Shown here piece by piece: positions 29,639 to 38,478 of a stretch of DNA of 64,000 nt. A model generated the notes under the pieces. It saw only the letters and a list, made by a program, of their open reading frames with translations. It did no database searches and was not told the origin of the DNA. The stretch is from positions 71,770-135,769 of the forward strand of contig CAWAIM010000038.1 of NCBI GenBank assembly GCA_963781895.1, in the 5' to 3' direction. Made by a program: the position numbers and the translations under genes. Each line of letters begins with the position of its first letter. Positions within the stretch are counted from its first letter, which is position 1. The DNA comes from Roseiarcus sp963781895. GTDB taxonomy: Bacteria > Pseudomonadota > Alphaproteobacteria > Rhizobiales > Beijerinckiaceae.

Positions 29639-30224
29639 CCAATGTCTAGCTCGAGACCGAACGGACGCCACGTAGCGCTTAGATGCTTCCGCGACAGGAT
29701 TTGATTGAAGCGCTCCGCGCATCCCTCGGATGGTCGAGGGTCAAGGCGGGAGTTTGCCTACGCGCTCCATCCTCGCTCGCTTGACTCCTCATCGCCCTCG
29801 CGTTCCTGCTCACCCGGAGACTCGCAATGCTCTCTTCTCGCTAGGCCCGAGTTTCGTGTCAGTCTCTGAGCTGAGGCCGTTGCGGCATGCGGGCGTGATG
29901 GACTCGTTAGTTTTCTTCAGCAACGTCATCCTGCTCACGCTGAGGGATAACTCAGACCGGATCAGCGAGCATGTGACCGGCGAAGTCGACCTCGACCGGG
30001 GCATCATGTGCGGGGCGTGCCGCCTGCCCAGTTATGCCGGGCTGATATACAAAGCCTGGAACCAGAGAAGGCTCAGATGAAAGCGCAGGTGCGCAGGTTT
30101 TGGGAGATCGTTCGCCGCGTGGGTCGTCGGAAGGTCGGTCCCGCCCCGCTTCCTGTGGCCGTGAATGGCGCGTCGAGGGGGCCGAAGATGCATTCCGCTG
30201 TGGACGAATTCGAGGATGGTGGAC
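29639..30224 (+). other. Non-coding stretch before the urea transporter gene
   Basis: Several short frames exist but none has a convincing ribosome-binding site or family resemblance. A frame ending at 30080 contains a hydrophobic piece (DSLVFFSNVILLTL) and cysteines, but I do not count it as a gene. A GAGG motif at 30212-30215 serves the next gene. Confidence 0.35.
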
Positions 30225-31238
30225 ATGAAAAAGCTCTTTGACAAGTGGGAGGCGCTGTGCGTGTCTTCAGTCATTCTTCGCTTCATCGACATCAACCTGC
30301 GAGGCGTCGGGCAGGTGATGTTCCAGGACAATCCGCTGACCGGGCTTCTGTTCCTAGCTTCGATCGCGTGGGGATCGTACGCCGCAGGCGCTCCGGAGGT
30401 CCTGCTTGCCGGAGCCGTCGCCGTTATGACAGCGACTCTCGCCGCGCTGTGGCTGCGGGTCGACAGGTCGGCGCTGAATGCTGGTCTTTATGGCTATAAC
30501 GGCGTGTTGGTGGGCCTTGCGTTGGCGACGTTTATTGCGCCGGGACCTTTGCTGTGGGCGTATGTCGTGCTCGGCGCTGCCGTATCGGTGGTCGCGACGC
30601 TCGGAACCGCGAACGCGCTCAAGCCGTGGGGCGTTGCGGCATTGACGTTTCCATTCGTGCTTGTCACGTGGATCCTGCTGCTTGCGACCTACGGATTTTC
30701 CGGCCTCTCCGGCTCCGGCCTGCCCGTCGCCGCCGTGATCACGCCTTTCGAGCCCGTGCCGACGGGTCCGCTCGGGGCGGGCGACTTCGTCACAGGCGTG
30801 CTTCTCAGCATTTCGCAGGTTTTCCTGAAGGGCAGCGGTATCGCGGCGCTGCTCCTGCTCGCTGGGCTGGCCGTGAGCTCGCTCGAGGCCGCCTTGTTTG
30901 CGCTCGCCGGCGCAATCCTCGCGGTCGTCACCGCGCATTTGCTTGGCGCGGAAAGTGATCTCATCGTGGGCGGTCTGCTGGGCTTCAGTCCAGTCCTAAC
31001 CGCGATCGCGCTCGGCGCCGTTTTTCACCGGCCGAGCCTCCGCGTCGCGTTATATGCCTCGTTAGGCACGATATTCACCGTTGTGGCGCAGTCGGCTTTC
31101 AATGTCGCGTTGAGACCGTTCGCAGTTCCGGCGCTGACGGCGCCGTTCATCCTCGTGTCGTGGATGTTTCTGCTCCCGCGCCAGAGCCTCGAATCCGCAG
31201 CGCCCTGCGGCGCTGACGCGAATACCGCGTCGTCGTAG
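30225..31238 (+). CDS. Urea transporter (UT/SLC14 family)
   Basis: A 337-residue inner-membrane channel-type urea transporter. About ten hydrophobic segments are arranged as two homologous halves. The UT-family signatures are NPLTGLLFLASIAWGSY (about residue 36) and LYGYNGVLVGLAL (about 88) in the first half, and LLGFSPVLTAIALG (about 251) in the second half. It allows facilitated urea uptake at low concentration. I chose the ATG at 30225 because GAGG then lies nine bases upstream; an ATG three codons earlier is possible. No urease genes are in the window. It converges with the DUF1576 gene, 62 bp away. Confidence 0.88.
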   Translation: MKKLFDKWEALCVSSVILRFIDINLRGVGQVMFQDNPLTGLLFLASIAWGSYAAGAPEVLLAGAVAVMTATLAALWLRVDRSALNAGLYGYNGVLVGLALATFIAPGPLLWAYVVLGAAVSVVATLGTANALKPWGVAALTFPFVLVTWILLLATYGFSGLSGSGLPVAAVITPFEPVPTGPLGAGDFVTGVLLSISQVFLKGSGIAALLLLAGLAVSSLEAALFALAGAILAVVTAHLLGAESDLIVGGLLGFSPVLTAIALGAVFHRPSLRVALYASLGTIFTVVAQSAFNVALRPFAVPALTAPFILVSWMFLLPRQSLESAAPCGADANTASS

Positions 31239-31300
31239 GCAGTCCGCTGCGCCCGCCAAATTACCTGTGCGACGGCCGGTCGGTGCGAAGTTCCTGCCAG

Positions 31301-32557
31301 CTAGGGATCCACGTCGTCGTGGTAACCGAACCCGGCCCGCACGGCGATGATGACTGGGACCAGGACTGAAGCCACGATGCCCGCGGCGAAACCGTTGTTG
31401 TACAGGTTAAGGCCAGCGTGCAGCGGCCCGACAGTCATCGCGGCGGACGAATGCACGATGCCGGCAACGATTCCCCATTGCCAGCCGAAGCGTCCCGCAA
31501 TCGGCGCCAGCGTCGTGCCGAACAATGCGGCGAGCGTGACCGATGGATCGGCTGCCGTCCACGGCTTCGCCAGTGAGCCGATGAAGACGCCGAGGATGAT
31601 CGGAACGATGTTCCGCGGGTGCTTGCCGAAGGCCGAGAATCCCACAATTGTCAGAATTGCGCCGATCACTGGTCCGTTGAGATCGCCGCGGATCGCCAGC
31701 ACGTAGACCATGCCGATGAACCCGGTCAGTCCCATGTTCGCCAGCGTCGGACCGAATCCGACCATCGAGATGAAATCGGTCGGGGCCTGACCGGGCGCGC
31801 GCATGATTTCGAGCACACGTGCGAGCGTGAACCGGTCGATGATGTAGCCGACCCCGAGCATCGAGGCGAAAACCATCGACAGGAATGTCGCTAGCAGCCG
31901 GTTGTTGCCCGTCGTCCAAATAAAAACCGGGTCGGGGACAAATCCGTAGGATTTGTACATCGCGACAATCAAGGTCCCGACAATTCCTGCTGTAAACCCC
32001 ATATTATACAGGCTAAAGCCCATGTGGGTCTTGAATAGATGCGCTGCGGCCGGCGCGAGGACGAATCCGATGACGACGCTGGTCGCGAAGGCCAGCGGGA
32101 CACGCAGTGCAAGCGGAATAGATGTACTGTACAGGATTTCGGAAAATATGGGAGCGAGCGCCGCCCCGAAGAACGCGGTGTTGATGTGAGTCTTGAATGG
32201 TTCGCGCCTGAATCGCGCATAGAGGTAGACGCCGAAGACGATGGTCCACACATTGAGCAGGTTCTTGCCGAACAGGCCGAATCCCAGCACCAGGAACAGA
32301 CAGGCCACCGAGGCGCCGGTGATCTTGGCGTTGGTCCGAAAGTAGGTGAATACTGCGGCGAGCGTCAGCAGCCCGGCGTTTACGCAACCGCCGCCGACGC
32401 CGCCGATGCCGAAGTAATCAGTGAGGAGGGCGTCGCGCGTTGTCAGTATATCGGCTAGGCCGCGCAGCAGCGCCGCGGGCGATTCGACCGCCAAGCCGAA
32501 CACGACGAAGGCAACCGCATAGGCGGCGACGATCATCAGGATCGCGCGGTCCGACAA
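31301..32557 (-). CDS. DUF1576 polytopic membrane protein with internal duplication
   Basis: A 418-residue inner-membrane protein of the DUF1576 family, function unknown. About ten hydrophobic segments form two repeats: CVNAGLLTLAAV (58-69) pairs with LANMGLTGFIGM (272-283), FGLFGKNLLNVWTIVFGVYL (93-112) with FSAFGKHPRNIVPIILGVFI, FFGAALAPIFSE (129-140) with LFGTTLAPIAGR (345-356), and HMGFSLYNMGFTAGIVGTL with HAGLNLYNNGFAAGIVASVL. This architecture is typical of transporters. The frame opens at a TTG with no ribosome-binding site, whereas an ATG at 32597 with GAGAGG upstream is out of frame by one base; the true N-terminus is uncertain. Confidence 0.8.
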   Translation of the reverse strand: MSDRAILMIVAAYAVAFVVFGLAVESPAALLRGLADILTTRDALLTDYFGIGGVGGGCVNAGLLTLAAVFTYFRTNAKITGASVACLFLVLGFGLFGKNLLNVWTIVFGVYLYARFRREPFKTHINTAFFGAALAPIFSEILYSTSIPLALRVPLAFATSVVIGFVLAPAAAHLFKTHMGFSLYNMGFTAGIVGTLIVAMYKSYGFVPDPVFIWTTGNNRLLATFLSMVFASMLGVGYIIDRFTLARVLEIMRAPGQAPTDFISMVGFGPTLANMGLTGFIGMVYVLAIRGDLNGPVIGAILTIVGFSAFGKHPRNIVPIILGVFIGSLAKPWTAADPSVTLAALFGTTLAPIAGRFGWQWGIVAGIVHSSAAMTVGPLHAGLNLYNNGFAAGIVASVLVPVIIAVRAGFGYHDDVDP

Positions 32558-32896
32558 CGCTCTCGGCTGGTCCGAATGCCGCTTTCTGAGCAGTCATTTC
32601 GGAGGTCCTCTCAGGAGTATCGGCCAATTCGGCGGCTGGCGTGCGCCGGACCGCGCCGACGGGATTTCTGGCGCTGTCGATTTCGTTTCGAGCGAGACAC
32701 TGCACAGCATTGGCGGGAAAGGAGCAATATGGTAACTGCGCATTGTTGTCGAACGCTGAGCAAGGGCTCGGATGCAGAGGGGCGTCGCGATGTTCCACCG
32801 CCTTTTTCGCCCGCCAAAGCCGCGAGGTTGGCGCGCCGACATGTCTGAAGCCGACATGTCCAATGTTGCACCCATTAAGGTCGACGGAATTCATCC
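32558..32896. other. Divergent intergenic region between DUF1576 and the Mrp operon
   Basis: The stretch separates a minus-strand and a plus-strand gene and so should carry both promoters. An ATG at 32597 (minus strand) with GAGAGG upstream may be the original start of the DUF1576 protein. Other frames look like shadows, and I find no clear operator. Confidence 0.4.
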
Positions 32897-33400
32897 TTGA
32901 GTACGCGTGAAGACAACGAACTGGCGCGCTTGGCGAGCGCTGCGGCGATGCGGGGTGCGCTGTTCCTGGCCTTCTGGCTCATGATTTCGGGATGGGCGGC
33001 AAAGGATCTCCCCGTCGGCGCAGCAGCCGCCGCGATCGCCACCTGGACCAGCCTGGCCCTGCTGCCGACGCCAAGGTTACGTCTTCGATTTACGGCGCTC
33101 GCGGCCCTTGCGCTGAACTTTTTCCGCCAGTCTGTCGTATCGGGGTTCGATGTTGCGCGCCGCGCGCTCGCTCCGCGACTTCAATTGCGACCGGGTTTCG
33201 TGACCTACCCGTTGCGATTGCCGCCGGGCAACGCACGGAGCGCCTTTTGCGCTCTCGCCAGCCTACTGCCCGGCACTCTGCCCACGGGGACCGATGACAG
33301 CGGGGCGCTTGTCGTCCACGGTCTCGACGTCAGGCAGTCGATCGCTGCCGAACTTTCGGCGGAAGAGTCGTTATTCATTCGGACGCTCGGCCATGAGTGA
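32897..33400 (+). CDS. mnhE: Na+/H+ antiporter Mrp subunit E
   Basis: The small membrane subunit E of the multisubunit Mrp/Mnh cation/proton antiporter. Two N-terminal hydrophobic segments (GALFLAFWLMISGWAA and ALLPTPRLRLRFTALAALAL region) are followed by the soluble MnhE domain with NARSAFCALASLLPGTLP and LVVHGLDVRQSIAAELSAEE, which match the conserved TPGT and HxLD motifs. The frame opens at TTG 32897; an ATG at 32951 is an alternative. It is the first of seven overlapping genes. Its stop overlaps the subunit F start by eight bases. Confidence 0.85.
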   Translation: MSTREDNELARLASAAAMRGALFLAFWLMISGWAAKDLPVGAAAAAIATWTSLALLPTPRLRLRFTALAALALNFFRQSVVSGFDVARRALAPRLQLRPGFVTYPLRLPPGNARSAFCALASLLPGTLPTGTDDSGALVVHGLDVRQSIAAELSAEESLFIRTLGHE

Positions 33401-33680
33401 TTTCCTGCTGGCGGTCGCGGGTTTCATACTTTGCACGGTGGCGGTCGGTCTCGTGCGTGTCCTCAGCGGACCGGGCGATGCGGACCGCATTATGGCGGCG
33501 CAACTCCTCGGGACCGGCGGAATCGCCTCGCTGCTTCTGGTCGCCTTTGTGACGGAGGCGCCTGGAGTGGACGACATCGCTCTCGGGCTTGCGGTTCTCG
33601 CCGCCTTCGCGTCGGTCGCTTTTGTCGTCAGCGCGGCGCCGGCTGAGGCGGACAATTCATCGCAGGCCGGCGGCAAATGA
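33393..33680 (+). CDS. mnhF: Na+/H+ antiporter Mrp subunit F
   Basis: A 95-residue membrane subunit with three hydrophobic segments. The family motif RVLSGPGDADRIMAAQLLGT is clear after the first helix (LLAVAGFILCTVAVGL), followed by ASLLLVAFVTEAPGVDDIAL. Subunit F is essential for assembly of the Mrp complex in characterised systems. The start at 33393 overlaps the E subunit stop, and the stop overlaps the G start by four bases. Confidence 0.88.
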   Translation: MSDFLLAVAGFILCTVAVGLVRVLSGPGDADRIMAAQLLGTGGIASLLLVAFVTEAPGVDDIALGLAVLAAFASVAFVVSAAPAEADNSSQAGGK

Positions 33681-33970
33681 ATCTTGCTGTCGATATTTTC
33701 AGCGTTTTCTCGATCGGCGCTGGGGCCTTTTTCTTTTTCGCCGGGACTGTGGGGCTTCTGCGCTTCCCCGACGCGTTGAGCCGTCTCCATGCGCTGACGA
33801 AGGCGGATAATCTCGGCCTTGGCTTCGTCGTGCTGGGGCTTCTGCCGCGGACGGGGAGTCTTCTCGCCGCCCTCAAGCTGATCGCCATTTGGTTGCTGAT
33901 ACAATTGTCCGGAGCGACGACCGCACAGCTCATCGGCCGCGCCCTTCGCCGCAAGGGACAGGCTGGATGA
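33677..33970 (+). CDS. mnhG: Na+/H+ antiporter Mrp subunit G
   Basis: A 97-residue membrane subunit. The MnhG signature follows the first helix: GTVGLLRFPDALSRLHALTK, with ADNLGLGFVVLGLL next. Three hydrophobic segments are visible. It is translationally coupled to its neighbours by ATGA overlaps at both ends. Order E-F-G at the head of the operon, rather than the classical A-B-C-D-E-F-G, marks a rearranged Mrp cluster as seen in many alphaproteobacteria. Confidence 0.88.
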   Translation: MNLAVDIFSVFSIGAGAFFFFAGTVGLLRFPDALSRLHALTKADNLGLGFVVLGLLPRTGSLLAALKLIAIWLLIQLSGATTAQLIGRALRRKGQAG

Positions 33971-34917
33971 ACGTTCTACAGGTCCTCGATGTCGGCCTGG
34001 CGGTCATGGTTCTAGCGGTCGCCAGCTGGACCATCTTCGCACGGGAGGCGTTCGCCGCGGTCGTAGGCTATGTCGCCTATGGATTGTTGGTCTCGATCGT
34101 CTGGGTTCGCCTGTTTGCGCCGGACGTGGCGTTGACCGAAGCAGCGATCGGCAGCGGCGTGACGGGCGTTCTTCTCATCAGCGCGGCCGCCCGCCTGCGC
34201 GAGGCGGAGAGGACTTCGGCCGCCGCGGAGCGACCTGGCATGGCGCTGCAGTTGAGTGCGGCCATTCTCTGTGTCGTCGTGACTGCAGCGCTTGCGGCCG
34301 TCGTCTTGCTGTTGCCCGATCCCGGTCCGACGCTGGCGCCGCAAGCGGCCGAGCGGCTCGCTGAGACCGGGCTCGGGAATCCGATCACGGCGGTTCTGAT
34401 GGCCTATCGCTCGTTCGACACGATGCTGGAGAAAGTCGTTCTGGTCTTGGCCGTCGTAGGCGTTTGGTCGCTCGCGCCCGATCGATTTTGGGGCGGCGCG
34501 CCTGGAGCGCCTCGTGCGGCGCAGCCGGAAAAAACGCTGGCCTTCCTGGCCCAGATTCTGGCGCCGCTGGGGATTCTCGTGGGAATCCATGTCTTCTGGG
34601 CGGGCGCTGACGAGCCGGGCGGCGCTTTCCAGGGCGGCGCCATTCTCGCAGCGCTGTGGATGATCGTGATGATGGCGAGACTCACCGAGGCGCCCTCGGT
34701 CGGCGCGCCGTGGCTGCGGATCGGGCTCGTCGCGGGCCCGGGCGTCTTTCTCGCGGCCGGAGTCGCCGGCACTGCTGTTGCGGGCGGGTTTTTTGCATTT
34801 CCCGTCGCCTTCGCCAAGCCGATAATCCTCTTCATCGAGGCGTTTATGGTGCTTTCGATCGCCGTAAGTCTTCCGATGCTGGTCGCAGGTCCGCCAAGCC
34901 GGAAGCCTCCGGCATGA
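33967..34917 (+). CDS. Mrp subunit B fused to an MrpA C-terminal-like (DUF4040) domain
   Basis: A 316-residue membrane protein with two parts. Residues 1-100 resemble the hydrogenase/MbhD-like DUF4040 domain found at the C-terminus of MrpA: YVAYGLLVSIVWVRLFAPDV and LTEAAIGSGVTGVLLISAAA. The C-terminal 130 residues are the MnhB domain, with LGILVGIHVFWAGADEPGGA and FQGGAILAALWMIVMMARLT. The classical large MrpA subunit is therefore not present as such; its C-terminal segment has been joined to B. The start overlaps the G stop (ATGA), and the stop overlaps the C start. Confidence 0.85.
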   Translation: MNVLQVLDVGLAVMVLAVASWTIFAREAFAAVVGYVAYGLLVSIVWVRLFAPDVALTEAAIGSGVTGVLLISAAARLREAERTSAAAERPGMALQLSAAILCVVVTAALAAVVLLLPDPGPTLAPQAAERLAETGLGNPITAVLMAYRSFDTMLEKVVLVLAVVGVWSLAPDRFWGGAPGAPRAAQPEKTLAFLAQILAPLGILVGIHVFWAGADEPGGAFQGGAILAALWMIVMMARLTEAPSVGAPWLRIGLVAGPGVFLAAGVAGTAVAGGFFAFPVAFAKPIILFIEAFMVLSIAVSLPMLVAGPPSRKPPA

Positions 34918-35258
34918 GCGCGGCGACGCTGGCAGGGCTCCTCGGCGCGGCGCTCGTTGGCCTTGGCCTTTACGGCCTCATCACCAATCCCCAGCCGCTG
35001 CGCAAGATTCTCGCTTTCGGGCTGGCCGGCAGCGGCGTTTTCTTGCTTTTCGGCATCGTCGCCCGCAAGGGGGCGGGAGCCGGATTCCTGGCCGATCCAG
35101 TGCCGCAGGCGATGGTCATTACCGGGATCGTTGTCGCTTTCGCGGCCAGCGCGCTCGCGGTCGCCCTGATGCTGCGGCTCTACGAAGAAACCGGGCGCGT
35201 CTCGCTCAATCCCGACGCCTTGACGAAACCTCCCGGCGGCCGGGTCGACCCCGAATGA
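34914..35258 (+). CDS. mnhC: Na+/H+ antiporter Mrp subunit C (NuoK-like)
   Basis: A 114-residue NuoK-family membrane subunit. Three hydrophobic segments are visible; the NuoK-like region ILAFGLAGSGVFLLFGIVAR is followed by DPVPQAMVITGIVVAFAASA, the conserved D-P-x-P-Q-A-[ML]-x-[IL]-T-[GA]-I-V motif of MnhC. It is coupled by ATGA overlaps to subunits B and D. Confidence 0.9.
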   Translation: MSAATLAGLLGAALVGLGLYGLITNPQPLRKILAFGLAGSGVFLLFGIVARKGAGAGFLADPVPQAMVITGIVVAFAASALAVALMLRLYEETGRVSLNPDALTKPPGGRVDPE

Positions 35259-36766
35259 CCGCGGCGACGCAAGCCCTCACGACAACGGCGGGCGGATTCC
35301 TGCTGGTGCTGGCGATCCTCGCCCCAGTCGCGGGGGTGCTGTTGTCGTTCGTCTTGGGCGGGCGCCATGCCGAACGCATAGCGCTCGTCCTCATGCCGGC
35401 CGGGCTCGCTGTCGCCATCGCCATCGCCGTCCTTGTCTCGCGCTCCGGCAAGCCGCTGGTCTATATCCTCGGCGGGTATGCGCCGCCGCTCGGCATCGCG
35501 CTCAGGGCCGATGGAATCTCGGTCGTCATGCTTGTGACGGCGGCGTTGGCGATCGCCGCCTCGGGGTTCTACGCGCGGGCCAATTTCGGGACGCCAAAAG
35601 GAGTGGCTGAAGCGCGCGCGCCTTGGGCGTTCTGGATTCTGCTGCAAGCCATCTGGGCCGCCTTGAACATCGTCTTTCTCGGAGACGATCTCTTCAATCT
35701 TTACGTCGCGCTCGAACTTCTGACCTTCGCCGCCGTGCCGCTCGTTTGCGTCGGCGGCCGCCCGGAGACGCTTGCAGCCGCCCTGCGCTATCTGCTTTTC
35801 GCGCTGTTCGGATCGGCCCTGTATCTTCTCGGCGCCGGTCTGCTGTACGGAGCCTTCGGCACGCTCGACATCGTTCTCCTGGCGGAACGAATGCGCCCGA
35901 TACCCGCCGTATGGCTGGCGGCCGGCTTGATGACGGCTGGGTTGCTGGCCAAGACGGCGCTTTTCCCGCTGCATCTGTGGCTGCCTCCGGCGCACGCCAA
36001 CGCGCCGGCCGCCGGAAGCGCGGTTCTTTCCGGATTGGTGGTCAAGGGGTCATTCTTTCTGATCGTGCGTCTGTGGTTTTATGTGTTGCCGGCGCTGCAG
36101 GTCGCGATGGTGAACGCGTCCCTGGCCGCTCTCGGTTCGGCGGCGATCCTGTTTGGCAGCGTGCTGGCTTTGCGCCAGGAGCGGCTGAAGCTCCTGATCG
36201 CTTATTCCACCATCGCCCAGATCGGCTATCTGTTCCTGATCTTCCCGCTCGCCTCTGGCGTGCATCCCTGGACGGCGGACGGCTGGAATGGCGGCATGAT
36301 GCAGACGCTTTCCCATGCCTTCGCCAAGGCGGCGATGTTCCTTGCGGCCGGCCTCATTGCCGAATCCCTTGGCCACGACCGGATTGCCGGACTTGGCGGC
36401 GCCGGTCGGGCGATGCCGGTGACGTTCTTTGCTCTCGGACTCGGAGGACTGTCCTTGATGGGCTTGCCGCCGAGCGGCGGCTTTGCGGCAAAATGGCTGC
36501 TGATCAAGTCTTCCATCGCGGCCGGACAGTGGGTTTGGGCGGCGGTGATGTTGGCAGGCGGGCTGCTTGCCGCCGGATATATCTACCGCGTGCTGGCGCC
36601 CGCGCTCTCGGATAACGCCGTCGTCTTGAAGTCGCGCCCCGCGCGAAGCCGCGAGGCGATCGCCCTGGCGCTGGCGATTTTCGCCGTGGCCCTCGGATTC
36701 GCGCCGGCGTCGTTCTTCGCATTGCTGCAGATCGGACGTCCGGTCGCGACGGCGGCTCTGCGATGA
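35255..36766 (+). CDS. mnhD: Na+/H+ antiporter Mrp subunit D (NuoN/L-like)
   Basis: A 503-residue proton-translocating subunit of the Nuo L/M/N superfamily with about 14 hydrophobic segments. The two key charged residues are present: Glu in DLFNLYVALELLTFAAVPLV and Lys in LLAKTALFPLHLWLPPAHA, followed by the expected NAPAAGSAVLSGLVVK. Later LLIAYSTIAQIGYLFLIFPL and FAKAAMFLAAGLIAESLGHD match the second channel region, which also carries a Lys. The gene is intact and coupled by ATGA overlaps at both ends. Confidence 0.9.
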   Translation: MTAATQALTTTAGGFLLVLAILAPVAGVLLSFVLGGRHAERIALVLMPAGLAVAIAIAVLVSRSGKPLVYILGGYAPPLGIALRADGISVVMLVTAALAIAASGFYARANFGTPKGVAEARAPWAFWILLQAIWAALNIVFLGDDLFNLYVALELLTFAAVPLVCVGGRPETLAAALRYLLFALFGSALYLLGAGLLYGAFGTLDIVLLAERMRPIPAVWLAAGLMTAGLLAKTALFPLHLWLPPAHANAPAAGSAVLSGLVVKGSFFLIVRLWFYVLPALQVAMVNASLAALGSAAILFGSVLALRQERLKLLIAYSTIAQIGYLFLIFPLASGVHPWTADGWNGGMMQTLSHAFAKAAMFLAAGLIAESLGHDRIAGLGGAGRAMPVTFFALGLGGLSLMGLPPSGGFAAKWLLIKSSIAAGQWVWAAVMLAGGLLAAGYIYRVLAPALSDNAVVLKSRPARSREAIALALAIFAVALGFAPASFFALLQIGRPVATAALR

Positions 36767-38433
36767 GCGGGGCCTCTGCGCCTGGCGCGCTGGCCAACCT
36801 GGCCCACCTGCTTGGACCATCGCTGCTCGTCGCGACGCTGGCGGCGCCGCTTGTCCTTCTTGCGGCTTGCCTGTCGCGCAACCTGCGTCCGCATGCGCTG
36901 GCGATTCAATGGCTCGCTCCGATTCCCGCCCTGGGAGCCGCGTTCCTGGCGATTTGCGGCGCGCCGCTGGCGTTCGAAGCGCCCGCGCTGCGTTTGACTC
37001 TCTGGCTCGATCTTCCGGGGGCCATGCTGCTCGCCGTCGCGGCGTTGCTTTGGATCGTCGCCGGCGCGGTCGGAGTTCCGGAAGCCAAGGGCGGGCCGGA
37101 CACCCGCTTTGCCGTGTCCTGGCTCCTGACGCTGACCGGCAGTCTCGGCGTGTTCGTCGCCGGCGATCTGCTGACGTTCTATCTGGTTTACGCCCTGGTC
37201 AGCGTCCCGGCCTACGGGCTGATCGCGCATGACGACAGTCCGACGTCCGTGCGCGCCGGCGGCGTCTACATGGCGCTCACAATCCTCGGCGAGGCGTTGT
37301 TGCTGTTGGGGTTCGCGGCGCTGGCGGCGGGCGAACCGAACGGCAGCGTGCGGATTTCCGACGTCATGGCCGCGCTGCCTGCCTCGCCCTGGCGCGACGG
37401 CGCGCTCGCGCTCATCATCGCCGGCTTCGGCATGAAAATCGGGCTGGCGCCGCTGAACGGCTGGATGCCTTTGGCCTATACCGCGGCCCCCATTCCCGCC
37501 GCCGCCGTGCTGAGCGGCGCGGCCGTCAAGGCCGGCGTGATCGGTCTCATCCGCTTTCTGCCCTTCGGGGCCGCCCTCCAGGGCTGGGGCGACGCGCTGG
37601 TCCTGTTCGGGTTTTTCTCCGCCTTCTACGGCGTCGCGATCGGGATCACACAGCAAAATCCCAAAACCGTGCTCGCCTACTCGAGCATCAGCCAGATGGG
37701 CCTCATCGCCGCCGTGCTCGGCATGGGCCTCGCCGCGGGCGACGGCAAAACGGCCTCGGAGGTCGCGTTCTACGCGGCCAATCATGTCCTGGTGAAAGGC
37801 GCCTTGTTTCTCGCCATCGGCGTCGCCGCGGCGACCAGCGGGCGCCTGCGCGGGCTGGTGCTGGTCTTGGCGGCGGTGGTGGCGCTGAGCCTCGCCGGCT
37901 TGCCATTGACCGGGGGCGCGCTGGCGAAGCTGGCGATCAAGGCCACGCTCGGAAACGGCGCCGCCGCCGCGCTCGCGGCCGCTTCGGCGGCGGGCTCGAC
38001 GCTCCTGATGCTGCATTTCCTGGCTCGCCTTGGCCGGACCGTTTCGGACGCCGGTCGAACGGCGGCTTCGACGCGCACGGCGCCCCTCTGGTTCGCGATC
38101 GCGCTCTGCGCCATCCTGATCCCATGGCTGCTCTATCCCGCGATTGGCGGCGCCGCCGCGGACGGCGTCGCGATCGCGAAGGTCTGGGACGGGCTTTGGC
38201 CGCTGCTGATCGGCGCGGCGCTGGCCCTGGCGCTTCGGCGCTGGGGAAGCCGCCTTCCTCGCGTTCCGGAAGGCGACACGATCGTCGTCGGCGAGGCCAT
38301 CTTCCAAGCGGGGTTCGGACTGGGCGCGCCATTCGAGCGCCTCGACGCGCGGCTTCGGCAATGGCCCGCCGGGAGCCTGTCGCTGATGGCCGCAGGCCTG
38401 CTCCTGGCCGCGGTCGCCGCATTCGGTCATTGA
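36763..38433 (+). CDS. Second NuoL/M/N-like Mrp subunit (MrpD paralogue)
   Basis: A 556-residue antiporter-like subunit that ends the operon. It has about 14 hydrophobic segments and keeps the channel Lys in GFGMKIGLAPLNGWMPLAYT and the block VLAYSSISQMGLIAAVLGMG, plus NHVLVKGALFLAIGVAAATS. The helix that normally carries the conserved Glu (W-E-L in NuoL/MrpA, A-L-E-L in the preceding gene) reads DLLTFYLVYALVSVPAYGLI here, with no Glu. It may replace the N-terminal part of MrpA in the complex. The gene overlaps the upstream stop by four bases and is followed by a terminator-like hairpin. Confidence 0.85.
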   Translation: MSGASAPGALANLAHLLGPSLLVATLAAPLVLLAACLSRNLRPHALAIQWLAPIPALGAAFLAICGAPLAFEAPALRLTLWLDLPGAMLLAVAALLWIVAGAVGVPEAKGGPDTRFAVSWLLTLTGSLGVFVAGDLLTFYLVYALVSVPAYGLIAHDDSPTSVRAGGVYMALTILGEALLLLGFAALAAGEPNGSVRISDVMAALPASPWRDGALALIIAGFGMKIGLAPLNGWMPLAYTAAPIPAAAVLSGAAVKAGVIGLIRFLPFGAALQGWGDALVLFGFFSAFYGVAIGITQQNPKTVLAYSSISQMGLIAAVLGMGLAAGDGKTASEVAFYAANHVLVKGALFLAIGVAAATSGRLRGLVLVLAAVVALSLAGLPLTGGALAKLAIKATLGNGAAAALAAASAAGSTLLMLHFLARLGRTVSDAGRTAASTRTAPLWFAIALCAILIPWLLYPAIGGAAADGVAIAKVWDGLWPLLIGAALALALRRWGSRLPRVPEGDTIVVGEAIFQAGFGLGAPFERLDARLRQWPAGSLSLMAAGLLLAAVAAFGH

Positions 38434-38446
38434 GGGAGAGCGCTCG

Positions 38447-38478
38447 ACGGCCGCCTGCCGGAGGCGCCGTTCTCTCTG
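38447..38478 (+). terminator. Candidate terminator after the Mrp operon
   Basis: Fourteen bases after the last stop, ACGGC-C-GCCT (38447-38456) and AGGC-GCCGT (38462-38470) form a nine-pair stem with one bulged C, followed by TCTCTCT. The outer bases GAGAG and CTCTC can extend it. The rest of 38434-38822 holds no supported gene; it separates this operon from the convergent RND gene and becomes A/T-rich at 38740-38805. Confidence 0.5.

Noticed and set aside
29730..30080. Small frame with a hydrophobic piece and cysteines before the urea transporter gene
   Set aside because: No ribosome-binding site and no recognisable family.
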